Of a stretch of DNA of 64,000 nucleotides, positions 50,860 to 58,801 are shown one piece after another. The stretch is from the NCBI GenBank assembly GCA_018052475.1, contig JAGPNG010000002.1:62001-126000 (forward strand). Direction: 5' to 3'. Within the stretch, counting starts at the first letter, position 1, and every line of letters begins with the position of its first letter. Below the pieces are notes generated by a model. It ran no database searches and had not been told where the DNA came from. It saw only the letters and a program-made list of their open reading frames with translations. Both the position numbers and the translations under genes were made by a program. This DNA is from Candidatus Fermentithermobacillaceae bacterium (GTDB taxonomy: Bacteria; Bacillota; Sulfobacillia; Fermentithermobacillales; Fermentithermobacillaceae).

Positions 50860-52395
50860 ATGCACCTTTCTCAGAAACTAGACGCCCTGATGGGTGTCAC
50901 AAACACTACCAATAGTATGCTCGCTCGATATGTTTCTTTGGATCCTTCATATATAAGCAGGTTGCGATCTGGAGCCAGAGTGTTCATTAAGAAAGAAACC
51001 AGAGAAGAGTATTTCCAAAGCATGGCTACCTACTTCGCTCGCCATTGTACCTTGGACTATCAGCGGAGGGCGCTATACGATCTACTGAAGATAAACCCTT
51101 ATTCATATGACGAGGATGAAATTGCGGAGGCCATCTACGAGTGGCTTTTGGTTGAGGACACCAATGCTCAAACCGTAGGGAGTTTTCTTGAAGGACTGTC
51201 AAATATTCAGTTCGGCAGAGGCCAGCGATCCTATGAGGATGATCCGTCGACCCCTGTCTCCAGACCCGATACCTCTGTTTATTATGGCGTGCAGGGCAAA
51301 AGGCAAGCAGCGATAGATTTTCTGTCTGAGGTTATCCAGCATGAGACCCCCCAGACTCTATTACTGTTTAGCGATGAAGACATAGAATGGCTCGTTGGCG
51401 ATCGCCAATTCACGCTTAAGTGGGCTGAACTCATGGCCGAGATTGTTTCGCGAGGTAATCGCATAAGGATCATACATGTCGTAAGCAGGGATCTAGATGA
51501 GATGCTCGCTGCGATTGCCCAATGGATGCCGCTTTATATGTCTGGTGCGATAGAACCTTACTTTTACCCCAAAAAGCGAGATGGTATCTTCAAGCGTACC
51601 CTCTTTATTGCTCCGGAGACCGCTGCCGTTGTGTCTACGTCGGTAGGAAGTGAAGAGACCAGACCTGCGAATTTTCTATTCAGAGACAAAGAGACCATAG
51701 GATCTTTCGTCGATGAATACAATGCATATTTCAAGATGTGTAGACCTCTCATGAAGATCTTTACCACTAAGGATAGAGATTACTACATTTCAACACTTGT
51801 CGAGTTCGAGAGGGAAGAGACGAATTCTATCATTTCAACCAATTCCATCTCTATTCTAACCATGCCGGAAAGTCTGGTGCACGATGTGTTCGCCGAGTTT
51901 GGCCCTAAGGAAAAGGGTAAGTTTCTCAATGAACACAGGTTAAGACGAGATAATTTCGAGAAACAGATCCAGAGCCACCTCTTCACTGAGATTATGAGCC
52001 TTCCGGACGTGGCGGCTGTGAAAGAAGGACGTGTCAAGATAGCCTCAGCAGACATGCTAAGTATGAGTTCCGCCTACTATACTTCTGAGCAATATGTTGA
52101 ACATCTCGAGCACATCATCTATCTCGTTGACACATACCCGAATTTCCATGTCTCAATCGATAGATCCGTTGCAGAAGACAGATCAATTGTTTACGCAAAA
52201 GAAGACGTAGGCGTCATCGTCGCCAAAACTTCCGTCCCAACAGTTGCTATGGCAATCAACGAAAGCAACTTAACTGCAGCTTTCTGGGATTACCTGAGAC
52301 AGTCCATAGACGACAGAGACTACGCAAACCCGCACAAGAAGAAAGAAGTAGCCAATACACTGCGCGAATTCGCAAACCACATCAAAGAATCGTGA
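50860..52395 (+). CDS. large XRE-type helix-turn-helix regulator with unknown sensor domain
   Basis: 511 residues. ATG 50860 lies behind AAAAGGGGGGG; the frame is open further upstream but that part covers the operator-like repeats. An HTH is seen at about 16-40 (TTNSMLARYVSLDPSYISRLRSGAR). The remainder has no membrane segment and contains LLFSDEDIEWLVGDRQF, RGNRIRIIHVVSRDLDEMLAAIAQWMPLY, FKRTLFIAPETAAVVSTS and EYNAYFKMCRPLMKIFT, a pattern I recall from long Clostridial XRE regulators but cannot name. It probably senses a ligand and controls itself and the divergent small gene. Confidence 0.72.
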   Translation: MHLSQKLDALMGVTNTTNSMLARYVSLDPSYISRLRSGARVFIKKETREEYFQSMATYFARHCTLDYQRRALYDLLKINPYSYDEDEIAEAIYEWLLVEDTNAQTVGSFLEGLSNIQFGRGQRSYEDDPSTPVSRPDTSVYYGVQGKRQAAIDFLSEVIQHETPQTLLLFSDEDIEWLVGDRQFTLKWAELMAEIVSRGNRIRIIHVVSRDLDEMLAAIAQWMPLYMSGAIEPYFYPKKRDGIFKRTLFIAPETAAVVSTSVGSEETRPANFLFRDKETIGSFVDEYNAYFKMCRPLMKIFTTKDRDYYISTLVEFEREETNSIISTNSISILTMPESLVHDVFAEFGPKEKGKFLNEHRLRRDNFEKQIQSHLFTEIMSLPDVAAVKEGRVKIASADMLSMSSAYYTSEQYVEHLEHIIYLVDTYPNFHVSIDRSVAEDRSIVYAKEDVGVIVAKTSVPTVAMAINESNLTAAFWDYLRQSIDDRDYANPHKKKEVANTLREFANHIKES

Positions 52396-52408
52396 GAATC
52401 GGTAAGGC

Positions 52409-52438
52409 GAAGCAAGGGGGACGGTTCTTTTTGCTTCA
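52409..52438. repeat. left copy of an inverted repeat flanking tRNA-Ala
   Basis: The segment 52411-52438 (core GGGGGACGGTTCTTTTTGC) recurs as its reverse complement at 52775-52802 with one mismatch in 28. The ends GAAGCAA/TTGCTTC (52409-52415, 52431-52437) are self-complementary, so each copy can also fold. Similar GGACGGTTCTTTTTG units are dispersed in many Clostridial genomes, from memory. Possibly also the terminator of the HTH gene. Confidence 0.75.
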
Positions 52439-52612
52439 CCTGAAATTGTCTAAGGTGAATCGGACGGGCAAAAAAGGAAGGGCGACATTGATTTATATGG
52501 CCCGTAACCGTATGTTTTTTTGCTCCCTTAGTACGCCTGTTGGAAATTGAAGGCGAAGATAATCACCGTGCCGGCGCGGTTTCACCGCTAAAGATTGCAG
52601 GATATGGTAGGC

Positions 52613-52688
52613 TGGTGGAGCCGATGGGGGTCGAACCCACGACCTCCTGAATGCCATTCAGGCGCTCTCCCAACTGAGCTACGGCCCC
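52613..52688 (-). tRNA. tRNA-Ala (anticodon GGC)
   Basis: On the minus strand the acceptor GGGGCCG (52688-52682) pairs with CGGCTCC, followed by A and an encoded CCA (52615-52613). D arm, the T arm GTGGG-TTCGACC-CCCAT and the anticodon arm CCTGA-ATGGCAT-TCAGG are intact; the loop gives GGC. It decodes GCC/GCT. A strong promoter lies 20 bases upstream. Confidence 0.96.
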
Positions 52689-52708
52689 GCCTGTGTTGCT
52701 ACTCTACT

Positions 52709-52736
52709 ATCATACTGGTGCTGGAACAAAAGTCAA
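52709..52736 (-). promoter_or_regulatory. promoter of tRNA-Ala
   Basis: On the minus strand TTGACT (52736-52731), a 16-base spacer and TATGAT (52714-52709), each 5 of 6 to consensus, placed about 21 bases before the tRNA. Confidence 0.75.
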
Positions 52737-52774
52737 GTGCGCATAGGGTACAACTTCCCAAACGTCGGCGTTGC

Positions 52775-52802
52775 TGAAGCAAAAAGAACCGTCCCTCTTG
52801 CT
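52775..52802. repeat. right copy of the inverted repeat flanking tRNA-Ala
   Basis: Reverse complement of 52411-52438 with one mismatch (27 of 28). A degenerate third unit in the opposite orientation, AAGGAACGGTTCCTCGTGC, follows at about 52818-52836, next to the oppF stop codon. The two good copies enclose the tRNA-Ala gene together with its promoter. Confidence 0.75.
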
Positions 52803-52848
52803 TTCCCCTTGCTTTCAAGGAACGGTTCCTCGTGCTTTGCTTGTTCGG

Positions 52849-53805
52849 TCAGTACAGAAAACACGACACCCAGTGGTCCGGTTCGAGTTCTTCTAGGTAC
52901 GGGTCTTCTTCTCTGCAGCGATCGTGTGCCTGCGGGCACCTACCCGCGAATCTGCATCCGGGCGGTGGGTTGATTGGACTTGGCACTTCTCCAGGTAAGC
53001 TTATGCGCGCTCTTGACTTTTCTATGTTCGGATCGGGTATAGGGTTGGCTGACATAAGCGCTTTAGTGTATGGATGAAGCGGCCACTCGTAAATGCGCTC
53101 GGATGGAGCGATCTCGACGATCTTACCTAGGTACATTACTGCAACCCTGTGAGATATATGGCGAACCATAGAGAGATCGTGGGCTATGAACATAAACGAC
53201 AGTTCTCGTTCTTCCTGGAGTTTTGTAAGTAGGTTTACTACTTGCGCTTGTATTGATACGTCCAAAGACGAGATGGGTTCGTCCGCTATGATGAATGCGG
53301 GATCGACCGCTAAGGCTCGAGCTATCCCGATTCTTTGTCTTTGCCCGCCCGAGAACTCGTGCGGGAACCTATTGGCATGTTCCCTGCTGAGGCCGACGAT
53401 TTCGAGGAGGTGATGTATTTTATCGGTACGCTCTTGTCCTGACTCAAGCCCGTGAATATCCAAGGGTTCACCTATGATTTCACCTACTGTCATCCGTGGG
53501 TCTAGCGATGCATAGGGATCCTGGAAGATCATCTGCAGTCTCCTACGGAACCATAGGAGATCCTTTTCCGGAACCCTGGTGATGTCCTTGCCATCAAAGA
53601 TGATCGTGCCATCTGTTGGCTCATAGAGTCGTGATACGGTTCTACCCACAGTTGTCTTACCGCATCCACTTTCTCCAACTATACCTAAAACCTCGCCTTT
53701 CCTCACCTCGAAAGACACATCATCGACGGCTTTGAGGATTTTACGCTTTCCTACCCTGAAGTACTTTTTCAAGTTGTCAATCTTGAGGGCGATTTCATCA
53801 GTCAT
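52849..53805 (-). CDS. oppF: oligopeptide ABC transporter ATP-binding protein OppF
   Basis: 318 residues, ATG at 53805 with GGGGGTGG upstream, overlapping oppD. Walker A GESGCGKTTVGR at about 47-58, the signature FSGGQRQR, Walker B FIIADEPISSLD and the H-loop HDLS are intact. The C-terminal oligopeptide-type extension has PGCRFAGRCPQAHDRCREEDP, whose Cys residues may bind an Fe-S cluster. With OppD it drives peptide import through OppB/OppC. Last gene of the operon. Confidence 0.95.
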   Translation of the reverse strand: MTDEIALKIDNLKKYFRVGKRKILKAVDDVSFEVRKGEVLGIVGESGCGKTTVGRTVSRLYEPTDGTIIFDGKDITRVPEKDLLWFRRRLQMIFQDPYASLDPRMTVGEIIGEPLDIHGLESGQERTDKIHHLLEIVGLSREHANRFPHEFSGGQRQRIGIARALAVDPAFIIADEPISSLDVSIQAQVVNLLTKLQEERELSFMFIAHDLSMVRHISHRVAVMYLGKIVEIAPSERIYEWPLHPYTKALMSANPIPDPNIEKSRARISLPGEVPSPINPPPGCRFAGRCPQAHDRCREEDPYLEELEPDHWVSCFLY

Positions 53806-54865
53806 GTGCACCACCCCCGCCGTATAATTCTACAGGTAGCCGGTTCGGATTTGCCTCATGGTGGAGCCAGCAGGACACACGATGGCTGTCTCCAACGCTT
53901 ATAGGTTCCGAGTCGTGTTCCAAACAGATCTTCATAGAGTACTTACACCTTGGTGCAAAGGCGCAGCCCGTCGGAGGTTCAAATAGATCAGGCGGGGTAC
54001 CTGGAATTGACGCTAATTCCATTCGAGACGGCGCATCCAGCCTAGGCACAGCCTGTAGGAGCGCCCTGGTATATGGATGCGCAGGTCGGTAGAATATGTC
54101 CGACGAGCTTCCGCTTTCCACAACCTTGCCTGCGTACATTACCACGATATTGCGCGCCAGACGGGCTACAACACCCAAGTTGTGAGTTATGAGGACTATA
54201 GTCATCCCCATCTTATCCTGCAAGCTTTGCAGGAGTTCAAGTATTTGAGACTGAATCGTCACATCAAGAGACGTAGTAGGCTCATCAGCGATTAAGAGCA
54301 TCGGCTCGCAGGCAAGGGCAATAGCTATCATTGCCCTCTGGCGCATCCCGCCGCTAAACTCGTGCGGATATTGTGACGCACGAACCGTAGGGTTAGGGAT
54401 CTCTACGAGGTTTAGCATTTCAACTGCTCTTTCCATAGCTTCGTGTTTTGGTACGCGTTGATGCTTCATCACTGCTTCTGCAATCTGATTACCTACTGTC
54501 ATCGTAGGATTTAGCCCTGTCATAGGATCTTGGAAGATCATGCCTATTTCTCTTCCTCGAACAGACTGCATTTGTTTTTCGGTTAAAGATAAAATATCCT
54601 TACCGTTGAAAGTGATCTTACCGCCCTTTATCTCTCCGGGTGGCATTGGTGTAAGTCTCATCACGGCTTGGACAGTTACAGTTTTGCCGCAGCCCGATTC
54701 GCCGACAACGGCGAGCGACCCTCCCTGTTCCACCGAATAGGTTACTCCGCGTACTGCATGTACTTCGCCTGCGTAAGTGTGGAAAGAAACCTGGAGGTCT
54801 TCTATGGACAGCAACTTTTGTTCAGCGAGTTCCGCAAACTCCTGGTTAGCAATGTTTTGTTCCAT
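53798..54865 (-). CDS. oppD: oligopeptide ABC transporter ATP-binding protein OppD
   Basis: 355 residues, ATG at 54865. Walker A GESGCGKTVTVQ, the Q-loop MIFQDPMTGLNPTMTVG, the signature FSGGMRQRAMIAIALA, Walker B LLIADEPTTSLD and HNLG are all present. The C-terminal domain has PTGCAFAPRCKYSMKICLEHDSE with conserved Cys. It pairs with OppF. Its first 20 residues are a slightly long leader. Gap to oppC is 13 bases. Confidence 0.95.
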   Translation of the reverse strand: MEQNIANQEFAELAEQKLLSIEDLQVSFHTYAGEVHAVRGVTYSVEQGGSLAVVGESGCGKTVTVQAVMRLTPMPPGEIKGGKITFNGKDILSLTEKQMQSVRGREIGMIFQDPMTGLNPTMTVGNQIAEAVMKHQRVPKHEAMERAVEMLNLVEIPNPTVRASQYPHEFSGGMRQRAMIAIALACEPMLLIADEPTTSLDVTIQSQILELLQSLQDKMGMTIVLITHNLGVVARLARNIVVMYAGKVVESGSSSDIFYRPAHPYTRALLQAVPRLDAPSRMELASIPGTPPDLFEPPTGCAFAPRCKYSMKICLEHDSEPISVGDSHRVSCWLHHEANPNRLPVELYGGGGAHD

Positions 54866-54878
54866 GTTGGCTCACTCC

Positions 54879-55802
54879 CTATTGACGCAGGCGCGGGTCA
54901 AGAGCATCTCTTAATCCATCGCCAACAAAGTTGAATGATAGTATAAGTAGACTCATAACCAAAGCGGGGATAATCATGTTTTGCGGATATATCCTGAGCA
55001 CCTGATATCCCTCGTTTGCAAGAGTTCCCAGACTGGCTTGGGGCATTGGGACTCCTAAGCCTATGAAGCTCAAGAATGCTTCTCCAAATATTGCCCCCGG
55101 TATGCTAGACGTTAGACTGACAAGGACGACACCCATGGTGTTGGGAATGAGGTGCCTGGCAATTATCCGGCGGGGAGGAGCTCCTACCGACTTGGCCGCG
55201 AGTACGTACTCCATTTCTTTTAACTGAAGGATTTGTCCACGCACTAATCGGGCCATGCCGACCCATCCGGTCAAACTCATGGCGATGATTATCGAGGCAA
55301 GCCCGGGTTCCATAACTACCAGAAGCAATATAACTACCAGTAGATATGGTACGCCGTAGAGAATGTCTACTATGCGCATCATTATGTCATCTACGATACC
55401 GCCGAAGTAACCCGCTATTCCTCCCCAGACTACTCCAATCACCAAGTCTATTAGGGCAGCTGTGATTCCTATGAACACCGAGATCCTTGTGCCGTGCCAC
55501 AACCGAGTGAACATATCGCGGCCAAGATAGTCGGTGCCAAACCAGTGGCGACTGCTGATGAACTCGTTGATGTGACCGTAGTCGCAGGTTCTATAGTCCC
55601 ATGGACTAACGATGGGACCGAAAATGGCCATCACTGCAAGTATGGCGAGGATGCTTAGCCCGATGACCGCCAGTTTGTTCTTGCGGAACCGCATCCAAAC
55701 ATCTTCCCAGTACCCAATCGGCGGCCTGGTAATAGCATCGCTCACTTTCTCGTCGAGTGTAAGAGGCGCAAAGTCTTGGGGTTCAGGATAAAAGTTCAGC
55801 AT
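54879..55802 (-). CDS. oppC: oligopeptide ABC transporter permease OppC
   Basis: 307 residues, ATG at 55802, three bases from oppB. Six membrane helices; the first at about 45-67 after a cytosolic N-terminus (DVWMRFRKNKLAVIGL, the OppC_N motif). HWFGTDYLGRDMFTRLWHGTRISV and the EAA loop VLAAKSVGAPPRRIIARHLIPN contact the ATPases. It forms the channel with OppB. Confidence 0.95.
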   Translation of the reverse strand: MLNFYPEPQDFAPLTLDEKVSDAITRPPIGYWEDVWMRFRKNKLAVIGLSILAILAVMAIFGPIVSPWDYRTCDYGHINEFISSRHWFGTDYLGRDMFTRLWHGTRISVFIGITAALIDLVIGVVWGGIAGYFGGIVDDIMMRIVDILYGVPYLLVVILLLVVMEPGLASIIIAMSLTGWVGMARLVRGQILQLKEMEYVLAAKSVGAPPRRIIARHLIPNTMGVVLVSLTSSIPGAIFGEAFLSFIGLGVPMPQASLGTLANEGYQVLRIYPQNMIIPALVMSLLILSFNFVGDGLRDALDPRLRQ

Positions 55803-55805
55803 TTG

Positions 55806-56735
55806 CTAGTCCTCCTTTCCTCGCGCGATTCGAATTCTAGGATCGATTAGGCCGTATGCTATATCCACGAGAAATGTCATGAATAGCAGCAATGCGGAAT
55901 AGAAAACAGTGGTCCCCATTATCATGGGATAATCCCTGTTGTATATGCTTTCAACGAAATACTTGCCAAGCCCGGGTATGCCGAACATGCGCTCAATCAC
56001 AAGAGTGCCCGTGGTTATGCCTGCAATCAAGGGACCCAGGATTGTTACTATCGGTAAGATTGCATTTCTGACTCCGTGTTTCCAAATTATCTGGGCAGAA
56101 TTGAGGCCCTTTGCTTTTGCGGTACGTATATAGTCTTGGTTGAGAACCTCAAGCATGCTTGACCTCATCATTCTTGTCATAGTTGCCAATGTGCCAAGGC
56201 CAAGTGCAAACGCGGGAAGTATGGTATGTCTGAAACTCTCCCACCTGGCTATAGGTAGAAGCTTCAGCTTGTATCCCAGTAGATACTGAAGGATCGATGC
56301 TACGATGAAGTTTGGTATCGAAACGCCGATTACTGCGATGATTATTGCAATGTAGTCAAGGGCTTGGCCCCGATATAATGCAGCTATGATTCCAAGCGCA
56401 AGACCTATGGTAACTGCAAAAACTAAGGCTTCAATACCCAGTACCGCTGACGTTGGAAATGTGTATTTGATTATATCATTGACGCTACGGCCTCGTTCAC
56501 GGATAGAAAGACCCAGGTCGAAGTGGAGTAGGTTTTTGAGCAAAGTGGTATACTGTTGCCATTTGGGTTTGTCTAGCCCGTATTTGCGTTCAAGTTGTTT
56601 TTCGACCAGGGGCGTCAGTTTCACACTGGTAAATGGGCCGCCGGGTACTGCGTTCATCAGTATGAAACTAACGGTGACGATTACCCATAGCGATAAGAGC
56701 ATGAAACCGAACCGCCTAACAACATATCGCCCCAT
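55806..56735 (-). CDS. oppB: oligopeptide ABC transporter permease OppB
   Basis: 309 residues, ATG at 56735 with AAGGAGGCG upstream. Six membrane helices. The N-terminal VRRFGFMLLSLWVIVTVSFILMNAVPGGPF and the EAA loop YIRTAKAKGLNSAQIIWKHGVRNAILP are typical. It lies downstream of the binding-protein gene, from which a hairpin separates it. Confidence 0.95.
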   Translation of the reverse strand: MGRYVVRRFGFMLLSLWVIVTVSFILMNAVPGGPFTSVKLTPLVEKQLERKYGLDKPKWQQYTTLLKNLLHFDLGLSIRERGRSVNDIIKYTFPTSAVLGIEALVFAVTIGLALGIIAALYRGQALDYIAIIIAVIGVSIPNFIVASILQYLLGYKLKLLPIARWESFRHTILPAFALGLGTLATMTRMMRSSMLEVLNQDYIRTAKAKGLNSAQIIWKHGVRNAILPIVTILGPLIAGITTGTLVIERMFGIPGLGKYFVESIYNRDYPMIMGTTVFYSALLLFMTFLVDIAYGLIDPRIRIARGKED

Positions 56736-56753
56736 TTCTTCGCCTCCTTATGC

Positions 56754-56784
56754 AAACGGGGAGCCTGAGCGAGGCTCCCCGTTT
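56754..56784 (-). terminator. attenuating hairpin between oppA and oppB
   Basis: A perfect 13-bp stem AAACGGGGAGCCT (56754-56766) with its complement (56772-56784) and a 5-base loop. On the minus strand only TTT follows. Such hairpins after a binding-protein gene usually stabilise its mRNA and reduce, but do not stop, transcription into the permease genes. Confidence 0.75.
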
Positions 56785-56824
56785 TCGCACTCTCTCAAAT
56801 GCTTGTTGATGGATATATCACTTG

Positions 56825-58543
56825 CTACTTGCCAGGAGGTGTAGGCGCTTCGTAACCAAGTGCCTCGACCGCTTCCTTGAAGAGTTTCTGAGCTTCAGCA
56901 GGATCGCCATTTATGGGCAGATAGTCTTTCAGATACTTTTCAACAAAAACCTCGCCGGGTTGTGCTCCTTGCATTGAAGGAGGGTTGTAGGCGTAGGCGG
57001 GTGCGGAGTAGTTTCTTAGAACGTTATCGCAATATTCCTGCCTGTCAATGGCTAGAGACAGAGCCTTTCTAACCTTGGCGTCTTTAAGCAACGGATGTTC
57101 TAGATTGCATTCAAGATAGAAGCATACGGCTTCCGGCATTTGCTTGAACTCGTCTGGGCGCTCGGCCTGGAACTTCGGAATGAAGTCGCCGGGAACGCCG
57201 ATAACATCCAGTTCTCCTGCTTCGTACATGGTAACCGGCGTGTTGATATCTTTGATCATGTCAAAGTTTATTGCGTCTAGTTTTACGTTTGAAGCATCCC
57301 AGTAATTGGGATTCTTCTTCAATACCATCTTGCTTCCATGTTTCCAATCGTCGATTACGTACGGCCCGCAGTAGAGCATCTTATCGAGCTCAGTAGCATA
57401 GGATTCGCCCCACTCTTTGTGTGCTTTCTCGTTAAGTGGGAAATAGGTTGCAAATGCAGTAAGGCTAAGGAAGAAAGTGCTTGGAGCTTCCAGGGTTACT
57501 ACAAGATGTCGGTCATCAGTTGCCTTGACACCCATATTATCCATGGCTTCTTGTAGTTCCTTGAGAGCTGCGGCGTTTCCGTCGGGATCTTCGTTTACAT
57601 CTGGGATCTCAACATTGGCCACAGCTTCGGCGCCCTTGACGAAGAACAGCATGTAGTTGTACTGAGAAGCAGTTCGCGGATCAACTGCTGTTTTCCATGC
57701 GTACTCAAAGTCATGAGCAGTCAGCGGTTCTCCATTGGACCATTTCAGTCCATCTTTGATCGTGAATTCGTACACAAGACCATCTTCTGATATTGTCCAA
57801 CTTTCCGCGAGCCCTGAGCCCTGTTCGTATGCGCCGTCGGGGTTCATACGTACAAGGCCTTCCAACACGGCGTTAAGGACGTCTAAGGACACCGTATCGG
57901 TACAAGTGACTGACTGAAGATCTGGGGGCTCTTCACCAAGGTTCAGGTTAAGTACGTTGTCACCGTCCGGACGTCCTTCTGTGTAGGCCCATTTCCATTC
58001 GTTACTGGGCATGAAAGCGGTTCTGACAATGCCTTTCACCCACGGATGTTCGGCGTAGTTCCTCTGACGCCAGTAGACCGGGATGATCGGGGCTTCATCC
58101 AAAAGGATCTTTTCCGCCTCGGCCATCAGTTCCATACGTTCTTGCTGATCAGTGGATTTCTTGGCTTGGGCTATGAGTTCGTCATATCTGGCATTCGACC
58201 AGCCCACGTCATTGTAAGGACCATCAGTAACCCAAAGATCGAGGAAACTCATGGGGTCGTTGTAATCAGCACCCCAACCTGCGAAGACAAGATCAAAATC
58301 ATGATCTCTCATCTTCTGCAGTCGTGTTTTGAAGTCGACATTTTCCAGCACTAACTCGATGCCAAGGTTCGTCCTCAGGATTTCCTGAAGCCCCTGCGCG
58401 TATTTCTTAGCGGCTTCGCTATCATCTGATAGGAACCGGATGGCTGGTAATGCCTCCTTCTCTTGTTCCGGCCCACAGCCTGCGAGCATTGATGCAATTA
58501 AAAGAGCGCAGGTTAAGGCCACCACAACCTTTTTGATTCGCAT
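56825..58543 (-). CDS. oppA: peptide-binding lipoprotein OppA with circularly permuted domain order
   Basis: 572 residues, ATG at 58543 behind GGGAGGGAAG; lipobox LAGC at residues 20-23. The order of segments is unusual. Residues about 32-188 (IRFLSDDSEAAKKYAQGLQE, NLGIELVLENVDFKTRLQ, GWGADYNDPMSFLDLW, AEKILLDEAPIIPVYW, then KGIVRTAFMPSNEWKWAY) correspond to what is normally the C-terminal third of OppA. Residues about 195-572 start with VLNLNLGEEPPDLQSVTCTDTVS and run through LKWSNGEPLTAHDFEYAWK, YFPLNEKAHKEWG, KNPNYWD and VRKALSLAIDRQEYCDNV to EAVEALGYEAPTPPGK, i.e. the normal N-terminal start through the inter-lobe point. The junctions fall where natural OppA would be opened and closed. 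First gene of the opp operon; binds peptides outside the membrane. Confidence 0.9.
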   Translation of the reverse strand: MRIKKVVVALTCALLIASMLAGCGPEQEKEALPAIRFLSDDSEAAKKYAQGLQEILRTNLGIELVLENVDFKTRLQKMRDHDFDLVFAGWGADYNDPMSFLDLWVTDGPYNDVGWSNARYDELIAQAKKSTDQQERMELMAEAEKILLDEAPIIPVYWRQRNYAEHPWVKGIVRTAFMPSNEWKWAYTEGRPDGDNVLNLNLGEEPPDLQSVTCTDTVSLDVLNAVLEGLVRMNPDGAYEQGSGLAESWTISEDGLVYEFTIKDGLKWSNGEPLTAHDFEYAWKTAVDPRTASQYNYMLFFVKGAEAVANVEIPDVNEDPDGNAAALKELQEAMDNMGVKATDDRHLVVTLEAPSTFFLSLTAFATYFPLNEKAHKEWGESYATELDKMLYCGPYVIDDWKHGSKMVLKKNPNYWDASNVKLDAINFDMIKDINTPVTMYEAGELDVIGVPGDFIPKFQAERPDEFKQMPEAVCFYLECNLEHPLLKDAKVRKALSLAIDRQEYCDNVLRNYSAPAYAYNPPSMQGAQPGEVFVEKYLKDYLPINGDPAEAQKLFKEAVEALGYEAPTPPGK

Positions 58544-58710
58544 TAACTTCCCTCCCAATAGTTTTGTGTTGATTCGCCAGCTGCCAAAAACGAAACGCCA
58601 ACTGGTCCGGTTAGGGTGAGATTCCCCGGACACCAACGAAAATCCTCCTTAGCTGCCTAGAATCTCCAAGGAAGATGTCTTAAATGGCCATCTTACACGA
58701 AAGACTCGAT

Positions 58711-58739
58711 TTGCCTTGCCCATAATAATAGTGTATTGT
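58711..58739 (+). promoter_or_regulatory. candidate promoter for the aspartase gene
   Basis: TTGCCT (58711-58716), a 17-base spacer and TATTGT (58734-58739), about 60 bases before the start. Matches are only moderate. The 258-base gap to oppA also holds a GTCCGG/CCGGAC hairpin (58605-58631). Confidence 0.4.
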
Positions 58740-58801
58740 TAATGTGTGTGCCTTATGGGCAGCACACGTTTGGGAAACCAAATACTGATACCTAAGAAAG
58801 G

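Noticed and set aside
52595-52777. Plus-strand 60-codon frame
   Set aside because: It crosses tRNA-Ala and contains the typical antisense-tRNA pseudo-peptide (SRWGSNPRPPEC); not a gene.
56825-58543. Reading the oppA oddity as a fusion of two different proteins
   Set aside because: Both parts belong to the same OppA family, are complementary rather than overlapping, and together make one complete copy; permutation explains this better.
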